Program-made: the position numbers and the translations under genes
The notes under the pieces: generated by a model
What the model saw: only the letters and a program-made list of their open reading frames with translations
What the model was told of the DNA's origin: nothing
Database searches by the model: none
NCBI GenBank assembly: GCA_004380135.1
Contig: QXCR01000005.1
Coordinates: forward strand, 186,001-250,000
Source: Stemphylium vesicarium
Taxonomy: Eukaryota; Ascomycota; Dothideomycetes; Pleosporales; Pleosporaceae
Length of the DNA: 64,000 bases
Direction of reading: 5' to 3'
Part shown: positions 1-11,633 of the stretch, in pieces
Layout: the number at the start of each line of letters is the position of its first letter
How positions within the stretch are numbered: the stretch's first letter is position 1

Positions 1-3000
1 CGCCGGCAAACGGCAAGACGCCCGTAAAAAATGGGTTCAGCAAGAGCACTTCAGTTTCTGCGAGTCCGGCAGTGCAGGCCATTTCCATGTCGGAGCCTGT
101 CGAAGCCACCACACAACGTATCCAGATTGCGGTGAACGACGCTATTTCCAAGGCCAATAGCACCAGGGGCAGGCGCTACGTAGGCATCGCTTTGAAGCGC
201 GCCTTTGAGCAAAGCAAAATCGACACGGAATTAGCCGAGGCCATGGACGCAGTGATTCACGAGAGGAGCACGAGTCAGCAATACCACCGTTTTCGCAAGT
301 TCATCAAGGAGATCAAGCACGAAGAAAAGATCAAATTGGGTCTCAGCAAAGACCGGCGTCATGATCAGCAGGCCGCGATGAACCACAGCGCTTCGTTCTT
401 CGGCCAGCAACCATCGCCCAGGGCTAGCAGCGAGATTGTCCCCGATGATTCTGTCTCGGCCATGTACGATTATCAGGATCAGCAGCTTATGAATTCTACC
501 AATTCGGCAACAAACAATACGCACAAGGCTTTGCAATCGGCCTTGGACCACAATTCTGCGACTGCGCCTCATCCATTCAGTACCGCGCCCGCCCTGCCAG
601 CCGCAGACACCTCCGCGGAGTCGACACCAATGATGCCCTCAAAGTCCCCTCGGAAACGGGCCACTACCAATGGCAAATCCGCACAGGATTCTGCTATGGA
701 CGTGGACGGTGGATTGTCCACCACTGCTCCTACCCCAGCGACAAGGACGCCCGATACTGGTGCAAGCGACTCTGAGCTCTCAGAGGTCAACGAAGAGATA
801 GTTCAGAAGGGTCCGCCAGAGCCTGTGCAGGCTAACGGAAAGAACGCTGCACCAGCGCCGGCTGCAGGACCGAAGAAGGGCAAGAACATTGCAGCTGCAC
901 GCGCTGCTAAAAAGGCAAAGGCCAATGTGGGGAAGCCGTTCGGCAAGCATGCCTACAAGCAGCAGCCGCTCACCGCAGAACAACAGGCGGAAGACGACAG
1001 AATCTATCAAATGCGCAAGTCCATGGTGGATGAACAGCCGATCCGCCAGTTCGACCAACTTCCTCCCCCAGTGTCAGACGTTCGCTTTGACGATGAGATC
1101 CTGGATACGGAGTCTTTGACCGAGTCTCAAATCGCTGTAGGGCCTCCAGTAGACTCTGATCAGCCACGACGCCCCGGGCGAGCCCCAAATCATGGCACAA
1201 AGCGACACCGAGAGGACCCATTCCGCTTTTCTTCGCCTCAGTACGAACCAGCCACAGCAACACGGCCTTCGACACCAGCAGTCGGACCGGCACCCAAGCG
1301 GGTCAAGCTCACCAACGGCCAAGGTGCCAGGACCAAGCGATCGTAAGTTCTTTGCATTCTATTATTCCAGCACAGCCTTCAATTTTATGAAAGCGTTGGC
1401 CGATGCTTGCATACGTTTCAGCACAAAGCTCTCAGCGTCAACTGAGCAAGCTCTACGTGTTTGCACGTGTTTGCATCGTACAATAACATGAGTCCCATCA
1501 AATCATCATAAAGCTGACTGTTACACACGCAGCCCCGTCAAAAACCGAGATGCAGGACCTATTGCTGGTGTAGCGTTTAATGGTGGTGGCGGTTCGAGAC
1601 AGTTGGGGCCTGATGACAATGACCCAGTAAGTGCCACTCAAATCCCGAAGCATCCAACCACACCATTCCTCTTCCACCACACAACCCATCAACCACAATT
1701 CTTGTTTTCATCTCCCACTACCAATGTTGCTCACTACAGATATTACACCCTTAAAATTTCCATATTCTCCTCCACTTTCAGTCCTTTCTTCGCCTCTAAC
1801 AGAATGTCAGAACTCGCCACAGTCAGAGAGCGACGACTTCTGCTCTGCGTGTAGGGGCGCGGGCGAGTTTGTGTGCTGCGAAAACTGTCCACGCGTTTTC
1901 CACTTGCTATGCTGCGATCCGCCGCGAACGCAGGTACCGGATGGTGCTTTCTACTGCTATGAATGCAATGCGAAGTTTGTCGTACCCGACGATTCCGCAG
2001 AGGCTTACCCTGGCCTGGGGCCGCTTTTCAATAAGCTGGAGCGCACAAATCCTCGCGCGTTTGCCTTGCCTCATGACATTCAAAATAACTTCGAGGGCGT
2101 CTCAGCACGCCCTGATGGCTCTTACTCTGAGGAAGTCAAGAAGTTTCCTCTGTAAGTGTGACGCGTTCCGTCGCGTGATTTTGGCACTAACATCAACAGC
2201 TCGAAGAACAGTGGTTATGGCTACCAAAAGCCAGAATACACCAAGGTCATCGACAGCGACCACAAAGTCATCCTGTGCACCCAGTGTGGGGTGTCGAGTG
2301 GCAACAAGCGCCAGATGCTGAAGTGCGACTTTTGTCACGCGTACTGGCATTTAGACTGCGTCGACCCGCCTCTCGCTAACCCGCCACACATCAGCCTTGA
2401 TGCATCACAGAGAGATGCCTGGAAGTGTCCTCGGCATATTGATCATGATCTTCGCAGTGGTTTACTCGTGCAGAACGATCTGAACCCCAACGATGAGGAT
2501 GTTGAGATGAGCAACGCCGCGCCGGTTGTTCGGGTCGCGCGCAAAGTTCGAGTGCGGAAACAGTCGGAGTACATTGAGCCAACTTTCTCACGCGGCATGC
2601 GCAACAACGGCTTGATCGAAATCACCAACGATCCTGACGACGACACCGATGGCGAAGGCAACTACGTGTTCGGCGAGAATGATCCCAAGGACCTCAACTC
2701 CAAGATCTTCCGTGTACCCGAGAGGGGAGTCATCCTCGACTTCGTCAGCAAGGTCAAGAGGTATGTACAGTCACATCAGCACGTCATCATTCACAGCACT
2801 AACGCATCGCCCAGTGGCCGTGTTGTGAAGCAGTATGAGGCACAAAAAGCAGCCGAGGCAGCGACAAAACGCAAAGCGTCTATGCAGCATTACCTGGCAC
2901 ATCCCATCGAGCAACAACAAGCAGCTCTTTCCCTGGCACGGCTGGCAGGAAAAGAGCCGGACATCAACCTGAGCGAGGGCAAAATCGAGGCGCTCATCTA

Positions 3001-3198
3001 CGGTCTCACTGTAAGACTTCTCCCTGCCCCACCGGCCTTGTTTTGTGATCACCGGCGCTAACCCATATGAAACAGGCCGAAGCTCCCCCGAATGTCATCA
3101 CTGCCCTGGCCAACACAGAACCGCCACCGCCCTCAGAACAAGAACGCGCACAGCTGGAAATGCTTCAACGGCTCATTCAGCGTCGACTTGGAGCTTGA
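1..3198 (+). CDS. RCO1: Rco1-like PHD-finger subunit of the Rpd3S histone deacetylase (5' partial)
   Basis: The frame is open from position 3, so the N-terminus lies left of the window. Exons: 3-1342, 1533-1626, 1811-2151, 2200-2760, 2815-3010, 3076-3198; phases agree at every junction. Two PHD zinc fingers are visible. The first begins CSACRGAGEFVCCENC near visible residue 490 and carries FHLLC; the second begins LCTQCGVSSGNKRQ near residue 620 and carries WHLDCVDPP. Between them is the roughly 85-residue linker typical of yeast Rco1, including a YSEE..KKFPL segment. The long N-terminal part is low-complexity, rich in Ala, Pro, Lys and Ser. In yeast, Rco1 with Eaf3 directs Rpd3S to H3K36-methylated gene bodies and suppresses cryptic transcription; that role here is inferred from homology. 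The domain order PHD-linker-PHD fits Rco1 better than single-PHD proteins such as Cti6. Confidence 0.9.
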
Positions 3199-4647
3199 GA
3201 GGCTGCTGCTGCTTCATCAACACCGGCTCTAAACCTTATCACTTAGCCTGGTTGTCGTGACGCCACCGCGCAACCTGGACCCATCTGGACCCCCGAAACA
3301 GCCTTATGCACTTCTAACCCAGGCACCTCTTGTCTTCCTACAGAGCTTTGTGGAAATCTTTCTTTGCCAAGATAAGTTGCATCAGCAGGCGAGGCCTTGT
3401 TCTTGCCCTCAGCCCTACTTGGTTCCAACAACTTTGCAAAATTCAAACACGACACATCTTTGTTCGCTAACGGACGCGCGGCACGGTCCCTCGCCGACAC
3501 GTCAACGAATTCCTGTTTCCCCTTTTTTCATTTTGCGCAAAACGAAAAGCCCGTCCCTTTCCCACTTTCCCGCCATGTCCCCTTGTAGTATTTACACTGG
3601 GCGTGGGCTTCCTTTTTTGATTGTTTTGCCCAGCAACGATGCGTGCGCAGATTTCCAGGGCGCGCATCACACAGCTCATCGTCATACACAGTCGCAGTCC
3701 CCTGGAAAGATGAAGGTTGCCAGGGGGATCGCTGCGCTGTTTGAACGCTGTAAATCACAACTGCATAGCGTAGGAGTTTTTTTTCTTTCTAATCGGAGGA
3801 AAGGAGCCGAACTCTTTTTTTGTACATTCTTAGCTCTGGGGTGGGAGGAAGCTTTGTTACTTGCTCCTCTCTTGTATCTGGCGTTCTATGGCTCTGACTG
3901 AGCAGAGAGAAGGGTTGAAGGAAGGGAAAGGGCTGCAGCTACTACCTATTTGCGAAAGCTTGCATATCAGACATTTTGCTTCTGGGAGACATCTTGAATG
4001 GACAACCTTAGGGCGAGAGAGAAGGAACATGTAGGCTTGTTAGTTCAGTCGAGATTACGAATAGGGGAACGGTGTATCTTGGATTCGTATACATGTGGTC
4101 GTACCAGCTTCACGTTTGTCTGCATTTGCTCGTGATCTTGGTTCGCTCTGATACGTGAGGCTTTTTTCACCATTTGTCGATCAGGGGGGAGAAGGGGACG
4201 GGGAAGGAGAAGAGGAGAGTGGGCTGATCAAAGATGTGTCACCGGGGTTCACCACGTGTGACACGTCGCAATGCATTTTCAAGCGATGGCAGATTACCGT
4301 GACACGGGGCCACAACGATGACGATGATGATTGATGACTTCGGGGACAAATGCTTGATTAACGACAAGACAGCGAGAATAGTGAAGCGCGCAGGGACAAG
4401 AGGGTTGACTGGGGTGGGTTTCCATCTATGATTCGTCCCACCGGCTCGCCTAGCGCGACGTCAAAGGGCCGCTGCCGACCAGCCATGTATGCTGGGCAAA
4501 TGAGCAACAAGGCTAGCCGGTTACGAAATCGGCTTTATTCGAATTCATCCTTTTATCTATCTACTTCGATGTGGGAGGGATCGAGGCGGGTGGGGAAGAA
4601 AAGTCGTTATGGAGAAAAAAAGAAAAAGCTATGGGGAAGGCTCTGGC
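3199..4647. other. convergent intergenic region, no gene seen
   Basis: The region lies between the 3' ends of RCO1 and the AsnRS gene and is presumably their untranslated tails and terminators. Open frames here, including one of 214 codons at 3257-3901, have no recognisable domain and odd composition. A GATGAC-rich patch occurs near 4315-4340. I see no RNA gene. Confidence 0.6.
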
Positions 4648-6432
4648 TTATGGCTTGCAGCGGCCAAAGTAGCGGGGGTACAGGCAGCAGTCACGGACGG
4701 TGTGCTGCTTGCAGAGCCAGGCGAGGAAGCGCTCTAGACCGAGACCGTAACCGCCGTGGGGAGAAGAGCCGTACCTAGAAAGGGGATGTTGTTAGTAAAC
4801 AAATTGCGATGCGTATGAAGGTCGGACTTACTTCCTCTGGTCGGTGTACCAGTAGTATGCAGCAGGATCAATCTGCTCCCTCGCAAACGCAGCCATCAAC
4901 TCATCGTAGTTGTCCATCCTCATACTTCCTCCGACAATCTCGCCAACACCGGGCATCAAGCAGTCTACACTCTCTGTCACCCTCGCATCGTCCTTGTCTT
5001 TGAGCATGTAAAAGGCCTTGATCTCGGTAGGGAAGTGGGTGAGGAAGATGGGCCTGTTGATGATATCCGTCATCCTGCGCTCAGCAGCTTCGGCAATGTC
5101 ATCACCAAATTTGTGGGGCTCGCCATCCTCGTTGGGGATCTCGTGCTGGACGAGCCAGTCGATGGCTTCTTGGTACTTCATGCGCTTGAATGGTCGCTCG
5201 GGGAGTTGGAACTCGGGGTTGAGGTCCATGATATATTGCTTGACGACGGGGTCGGCCATTGTGACTTCTAGGACACGGCACATGACTTCTTCGAGATGGG
5301 TGAGCAGGTCGTCGAAGTTGATGTAGTCTAGCTCGGCCTCAATGTGCGTGTACTCGGCCAAATGACGGCGCGTCAGGGACTTCTCGGCGCGGAAGGACTT
5401 CTCGATGCAGTAGACGTCTCCCATGGAGGGTAAGCAGGTCTCAAGGTAGAGTTGAGACGACTGGGTGAGGTAGGCCTCCTCGTTGTAGTAGCCAAACTTG
5501 AAGAGGGTGGCACCACCTTCGACCTGGGTTTGGACGAGCGCTGGCGGGCTGACCTTGCGTAACCGGAGCTCCTTGTAGACCTGGTTGAATGCAAACTCGA
5601 CAGCGTCACGGACAATCATGACCTTGGATGCGGTCTCTCCACGTAGGGTAAGGTGGCGCAAATCCAAGAGGGTCGCGTGTTCAGTGTCCTTGGATACCCT
5701 GTTGGTAATAGCATCGTCACCACCAGCTGCCTTCCAGCCATCGTGGATCTTGTAGTAGTCGGCGTGCAATTCACGGTCGTTGGGTGCGTGGGCACCAGCG
5801 GGAATCTGCCTCAGCTCTCCGAGAATCTCCATGCTGGTTTCGCGGGCCAAGGTAAGGGCGTCGTAGGTCTTGGCGAGGTTGCCAGTGAAGATGACTTGCA
5901 TGTAGCCATAACCGTCTCTTAGAGTGACGAACATGACATCCTTCTGTCTTCGCTCACGGTGGACGCGACCAAATACTCGCACGCGCGTGCCCTTTGTGTC
6001 CTTGCCGTCTCCCAGCGTGATCTTCTTTGAGTCGGTGTCGTCGAGCTTGATCTTGATGGGTTGTGGTAGGCTCTTGTCTTCTTCTATGACGACCTTCTTT
6101 GCCTCATCCAGAACCTTATTGCGGTCTGCCTCCTCTTTCATGCGTTGCGCAAGTTGTCCCTGCTCCTTCTCGGCCTTCTTCTTCTGTGCCTTTGCATAGT
6201 TTACTGCCTTCTTCATGGCTGACTTTGCGGCCTCCTTCCATTCTAGTCTCGAGGTCGCATCTGCACCCTCTGCGATCTCGCCCGTGACGCTCTTTCGGGT
6301 GAGGAACTTGTGTGTCTCGCCGCGGGTCAGGACAGCGTATCCGAGGGACTTGTAGGGTAGTGACTCGTCGCCCGTCTGCTCTGCGATATCGTGACCGACA
6401 TCCTCGTCGATGTAGTAGGTAGACTCGGCCAT
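4648..6432 (-). CDS. DED81: asparaginyl-tRNA synthetase, cytosolic (class II)
   Basis: Two exons on the minus strand, 4832-6432 and 4648-4774, give about 575 aa. The enzyme charges tRNA-Asn with asparagine in the cytosol. After the conserved N-terminal stretch that starts MAESTYYIDEDVG comes a Lys/Glu-rich helical segment (about residues 70-110), then an OB-fold anticodon-binding domain (VRVFGRVHRERRQKDVMFV) and the class II catalytic core. Motif 2 reads SFRAEKSLTRRHLAEYTHIE. Motif 3, GYGLGLERF, sits in the short last exon, so the intron separates it from the rest of the core. I chose the ATG at 6432 because the family begins close to this point. The frame stays open 21 codons further upstream to a GTG that follows an acceptor-like TTTCAG, so a longer N-terminal form or a 5' UTR intron is possible. 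Confidence 0.93.
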
Positions 6433-7050
6433 GGTGGCGGCAATTGGAGTGTAAGCGTCTTGTGGGGAGTTTGTTGCGCGGCTCGTTGCTGTCACCTGAA
6501 ATATATTGAGTGGGCGCGGGGTGACTCAAATGGACCCCTCCAAAGCTCCGTGCACGACCGTGTGAAGCACCGCAAGTATCGATAAGGCTAATTACTCATC
6601 CGCAATGTCCCTTATCTCTTGCTGAAGAGTCATGTCAATGCGGCTTGTGTAAAGCAATTGGAATGCAAGTGTGTGCCTTGTTAATTGTTTGCAGCAATTT
6701 GTTCACGTTGCAACGACGATCAAGTATCACCTTAACACCACTGACAATCTCACGCATTCTGAGACGACGCCCTCAGTCTCTAGGGTACTGTAATTCGGTT
6801 AAACAGCTTTGAAGATTAACTTGGATTCACATTCAATGGGCTGGGTCCGTTCGCCCTTTTGAGCCGGCACTTGATGTTCCCACAAAACGATCACGATGAT
6901 GGTTTTAATTCCGCGCTGACAAACAGAGCAACTTGCCCCTGCCCAAACAGTGATTGAAGTCCAATAACTATATATAGCAGCAACTAAGTTTATGGATATA
7001 TCATCGGCTGGACATAGTGGCGCTTTTTATCACAACAAGACAGATTGAAC
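6433..7050. other. divergent promoter region between AsnRS and the DOPA-dioxygenase-like gene
   Basis: No ORF of interest. It must hold the start regions of both flanking genes. An AT-rich TATA-like run lies near the right-hand gene; nothing comparable is obvious on the AsnRS side. Confidence 0.55.
6969..6976 (+). promoter_or_regulatory. TATA-box-like element upstream of the DOPA-dioxygenase-like gene
   Basis: TATATATA sits 75-82 bp before the ATG at 7051, a plausible spacing for a fungal core promoter with a short leader. Function is inferred from position only. Confidence 0.45.
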
Positions 7051-7809
7051 ATGGCAGATCCTAGTTTATACACCTATAATTCTCCTCTGAAGGGCTACGA
7101 AGGCCGTGAGCCATTGCCAATGTACGTTTTGTCGCCATGAGCGCCGGTGTTTCTAAGTCTCTTACTATTCGTTGTATGCGTCTCTCATGCAATCGCTAAT
7201 TTGCTCAAAGGGAAAAGGCCGAAGATGGCAAATCCTATGTGAATCCACCAACGGACCGGCCAAGCGAAGCCTACAACTCTTTCGCGGCTCCAATAACAAA
7301 TGGTATCCGTGGTGGCTTTGAGTAAGTGCTCCCCGTACGAAAAATATGTGCGAAGCTAAACATTGGTCTCAGTATCCACATCTACTTTCTCCAAACCGAT
7401 GAAGGAGAGACAAGGTTTGCCAACGAGCTTTGGGAGCGAATACGTCGCGAGTGTAAGATGATTTCCATTCATGGTATAACGTTTTCTAACTGATGCAGTC
7501 CCTGAATTACGAATATACCGAGTGTGGGATCAACCAATCGGCCCTCATCCTCTTGCGATGTTCGAGGTTAACCTCTTCACACCAGGTGAGTCCCGGTCTG
7601 ATAGAGGTCTGATCATTCACTAACAATTATCAGAGCAATTCGGCGCATTCGTTCCCTGGCTAGTCATCAACCGAGGTCCACTTTCAGCTTTGATCCATCC
7701 CAATACCGATGATGAAGAGAGAGATCATACACAGCGCGCAACATGGATGGGGCAGCCGCTGCCTCTCAACTTGAAGATCTTCAAAAAGAGAGCAGCCTCA
7801 AAGGTCTAA
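7051..7809 (+). CDS. DOPA 4,5-dioxygenase-family protein
   Basis: Five small exons, 7051-7121, 7211-7321, 7373-7452, 7499-7585 and 7634-7809, join in phase to give 174 aa; no exon is long enough to stand out alone. The conserved core matches the DOPA 4,5-dioxygenase family (DODA-like, fungal/bacterial type): DIHIYFLQTDEGETRFANEL, then LRIYRVWDQPIGPHPLAMFE, then FGAFVPWLVINRGPLSALIH. The His residues in HIYF, GPHP and IHPN are the likely metal-binding or structural histidines. Amanita muscaria DodA cleaves the ring of L-DOPA in betalain synthesis; most ascomycete members have no known substrate, so ring cleavage of a catechol is only a family-level guess. The first exon encodes a start like MADPSLYTYNSPLKGYEG, ending in a split Met codon. 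Confidence 0.88.
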
Positions 7810-8155
7810 CTCGGTAAACAATAATAACGACGAGTTGGTTGATATCAGTCAAAAGTGGATGGGTGAGGTGCAAGGGCGTATGTTGAAGTGTAGATGTAAT
7901 TTGCTGAGACGGTGCCTATTGTAGGCGTGATAAGAGCGGTGTTACAGGCGCCGCCTGTTGCTGTTCGTGGTCTGCAGCTTGCTTTTCCCCAATCTCATGG
8001 CCTAGGCCTTTATTAAAACAACCCCTCGTCCTGTGGCCTCGCATCTTTTGACATCCGTTCCTCGGAGACCAGAGTCTTCACAATAATGGCGTTTGGACGC
8101 ATACTGAAATTCTTCCTCGCGTGATGCATTTGTAGAGAAAATACCATGCCCCTCC
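7810..8155. other. convergent intergenic region, no gene seen
   Basis: Short spacer between the 3' ends of the DOPA-dioxygenase-like gene and SRP14. Nothing beyond expected 3' UTR sequence is visible. Confidence 0.6.
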
Positions 8156-8631
8156 TCAGACCTTGGTTTCGCCCTTCTTCTTCTTCTTTGTCTTCTTTGC
8201 CTTCTTCTTGTCTCGCTTCTTCAGTCCGCTCATGCCCGCTTTGCATGCCTCTGCATATCGCGCATAGAATCCGTCCAGACCATCAGGCTGGACGACGGTG
8301 CTCAGCTGTATCTTGTCGACATGTTTTCTATCTGTTCCTGCTTTCTTGTCGCTTTTGTTGTTATGCGCGCGGATCAAGACAGGCAATGGCTGCTCGGGGT
8401 GGGTGTCCCATAATGGATCGTTGGCGACTTTGCTTGGGGGAGGTGGCGTAGCAACGGTGCCGAATGTCATGCGCTTCTGTACCAGGTAGACGCTGCCGTG
8501 GCCTTTTGTTCGCGTGTACTCGAAGAGGTCGGCGAGTTTCGCAAAGAACTAAAAGAGTATCAAAATTGGATGCATTGTGAAGAGTTTACTGTGTGTCGCA
8601 CCTCGTCGTTGCTCAAGTGGTCTTGGCCCAT
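8156..8631 (-). CDS. SRP14: signal recognition particle subunit SRP14
   Basis: Exon 1 is only 10 codons (8602-8631, MGQDHLSNDE); exon 2 runs 8548 down to 8156, giving 140 aa. The sequence after the junction, FFAKLADLFEYTRTKGHGSV, followed by VYLVQKR, fits the beta-alpha core of SRP14. The C-terminal tail is extremely Lys-rich (KKRDKKKAKKTKKKKKG), as in other fungal SRP14 proteins, and probably contacts SRP RNA. With its partners it forms the Alu domain that slows elongation while the ribosome docks at the ER. The exon-1 start is supported by a clean donor and by family resemblance. It shares a 159 bp divergent promoter with SGD1. Confidence 0.9.
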
Positions 8632-8790
8632 TGTGAATGTCGTGTGCTATATTGTTCGCGCCATGGACGTTGTAGGTTGCGTAGTGGGATGCCCGCGGCC
8701 GTCAGTGCGAGGCGGAGACGCGGGGAAATCTCACCTAAACTCCGACCCTCGAACTTTTTTGCGACAAACAACCGCCTCGACCATCCCAAC

Positions 8791-11372
8791 ATGCGCACCG
8801 CCTTTGGAGGGCCAAAATTGCCCGTCGAGCTACGGAACCAGTTTGGCGGTATGTCACATGGCTTCTGGATATATGCGCAGTACTAATATCACCAGATCCG
8901 GCCAACAACAAGCGCCGAAATGGACCGCGCAACGGACCACCAAACCGCAAGGACAAGCGCAAAGCCGATCGCGTAGAGAAGAAGCGCCAGAACAAGCAGG
9001 TCAGGAAACCGGCACCAACACATCCACACAACGGTCGAGGACCGCGTCGCGGACCTCTCGAGGATGACGACGATGATGATGAGGAAGAAGAAATCGATTG
9101 GGACAATATCGAATCAGACGCCACACCACCGCCAATTGAGAAGAAGGAGCCTCAAAAGCCCTTGAAGAGCATACTCAAGGCAAAGCCCTCTCCACCAGAG
9201 GAAGCTTCGCCTCCACCAGCGAAACTATCGCGCACTGCCAGGGACAAGCTTGCCCAGGATGACGCCGAGATTGCTGCCCTAGAAAAGCGACTAGGTGTGA
9301 AGGGCAAGAAAAAGTCCAAAGGAGCCGACGACGGTCTTGACGACATCTTCGGGGATCTTGGAGATTTTAGCGACGAAGAGGATGCCCAGCCTACAAAGCG
9401 CAAAAGAGACGAGGACGACGACTGGCTTGCAAGCAAAAGGCGGAAGGCTTTAGGCCAGAAGACAAATGAAGAGGAGGATAGCGACTCAGAAGGCTCTGGT
9501 TCGGAGGATGACTTGGACCTGGAAGACATGGGCTTCGGCGACGAAGACGGGACAGATGACGAAGAGGGAGAGGGAGAGGAAGATGACGAGGGCGACTTTG
9601 ACTCCGAGGACGACGACATGGAAGACGCAGAGCCAGAACCACCAAAGGTCCGAGAGAATCCTTACGTTGCTCCCGTAGCGCCGAATGCCCAACCGACCAA
9701 GTACATACCCCCTGCGCTCAGAGCACCACCTTCGTCAGACGCCGAAGCTTTGCTGCGTCTTAAACGGCAAATACAGGGTCTCTTCAACAGGCTTTCCGAG
9801 GCCAACATACTATCTATCCTGCGCGAAATCGAGAACATCTACCAGAACAACCCCCGCGGGTACGTCAATACTACGCTGATTGACCTGCTGATTGGCATGT
9901 TGTCAGACCCTACAGCTCTCTTGGATACCTTTCTGAACCTGCATGCTGGTTTCATCGCTGCGATATACAAAGTCATTGGGCCCGATTTCGGCGCGCAGAT
10001 GGTGGAACGAATTGTCGCAGAATTCGACCAACACTACCAGGGAAACAAGAACGGTGTCGGAAAGCAGACGGCCAACCTGATATCGGTGGTAGCGGAATTG
10101 TATACTTTCCAGGTCATTGGAAGCAACATCGTCTTTGACTACATCCGGTTCTTCCTCGACGAGCTCACAGAAATCAACACCGAACTTCTGCTGAGAATAG
10201 TGAGGGCAGCTGGTCCACAATTACGCCAAGATGACCCGACTTCCCTCAAGGATATTGTAGTTCTTCTACAAAAGTCTGTAGCCAAGATCGGCCAAAGCAA
10301 TCTGCCTGTTCGCACTAAGTTCATGATTGAGACGATCAACGATCTTAAGAACAACAAGATGAAGACTGGTGTAGCGTCTTCCGCTATCTCTCGCGAGCAC
10401 ACCACACGGATGAAGAAGCAGTTAGGCACGCTCAACTCACGGAATCTCAAGGCAACCGAACCGCTACGCGTTGGTTTGAAGGACATCAAGGACACCGAGA
10501 AGAGAGGGAAGTGGTGGCTTGTAGGAGCGAGTTGGCGCAACCAGCCCGGTAACGAGGAACCGACCGAGGACAGCAAAAAGGCCGATCAGACTTCGACGGG
10601 CATCGATGACGAGGGCGACGATAGCGAAGTTGACCTCGTGCAGCTTGCTCGCGAACATCGCATGAACACCGATATCCGACGGGCCATCTTCATCTCCATT
10701 ATGTCGGCAAGCGACTTCAAAGACGCACAGATACGATTGAACAAACTCAACCTCAAAAAGTCTCAGGAAGCAGAGATACCGCGAGTTATTGTCCACTGTG
10801 CGGGCGCTGAGAAAACCTATAACCCATACTACACTGTTCTTGCGCGCAAAGTCTGCTCAGACCACAAGACACGGAAGAGTTTCCAGTTCGCGCTCTGGGA
10901 CATCTTCAAAAGCTTGGGTGAGAAGCAAGATGGTGCCGACGATTCTGACGCTGAGGATGATGACGCGAACAGCGACACCTCTCTTCGAAAGCTCGTCAAT
11001 CAAGGCAAGCTCTACGGTACACTCATTGGCCGGAAAGCTATGCCTATCATCAGCCTCAAGAACCTCAATTTCCCATATCTGCAGCCGAAAACAAAGACAT
11101 TCATTGAAGTCTTACTTATCACTACAATCTTGGAGTCGCTGAAGGCATCAAAAACAAAAGACAAACGTGACGAAAGGGCAGTACGCGAAGTGTTTGTGGA
11201 GGTAGATCAAGCACCTCAAATGATTGCTGGTTTGCAGTTCTTCTTGAAGAAGGTAGTGGGGAAGACTGAGATCGTCGAGAAGGCGGAAAAGGAAACTGTG
11301 CGATGGGCGTGCAAGTCCATCATGGACATGCTGACCAAAGTTCTGGCTACCACGACGTTGCAGGAAGATTGA
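8791..11372 (+). CDS. SGD1: Sgd1/NOM1-like nucleolar MIF4G-MA3 protein
   Basis: Exons 8791-8848 and 8896-11372 encode about 844 aa. The N-terminus begins MRTAFGGPKLPVELRNQFG. It is followed by a basic Arg/Lys/Asn stretch, then long Asp/Glu tracts (roughly residues 75-85 and 150-230) alternating with Lys-rich segments, a nucleolar-protein signature. A MIF4G domain starts near residue 300 (LLRLKRQIQGLFNRLSEANI) and an MA3 domain near residue 613 (DIRRAIFISIMSASDFKDAQ). This order matches yeast Sgd1 and human NOM1, which help recruit a DEAD-box helicase during 18S rRNA maturation. Location in the nucleolus and a role in small-subunit processing are inferred from that family. The start ATG is the first in frame after the divergent promoter and matches the family N-terminus. 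Confidence 0.93.
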
Positions 11373-11633
11373 GCAAGTGGATAGAATACCCTTCTGTTTG
11401 TATGTGTAGTAATAGTTAGCAAATTTGCCATGTTACAAAGAGGCGATGATGTTCGATGTGAGGCACTTTGTCAGCTTGGCGCCACCCTTGACCCTACGGA
11501 AGCCGCATAGGCCTTTGCAGCCGAGCTCCGCAAAAAGCTCAACCACATCTCCCATCCCACGCCCCATCCATTGACGCCTGTCATCTTAGCCGTAAACCTT
11601 ACGGCTTCTTTTGGTTGCGTTCCTTCGTTTAAC

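Noticed and set aside
3257..3901. 214-codon plus-strand frame after RCO1
   Set aside because: No domain, low-complexity and Cys/Phe-rich composition; it sits where the 3' UTR of RCO1 is expected.
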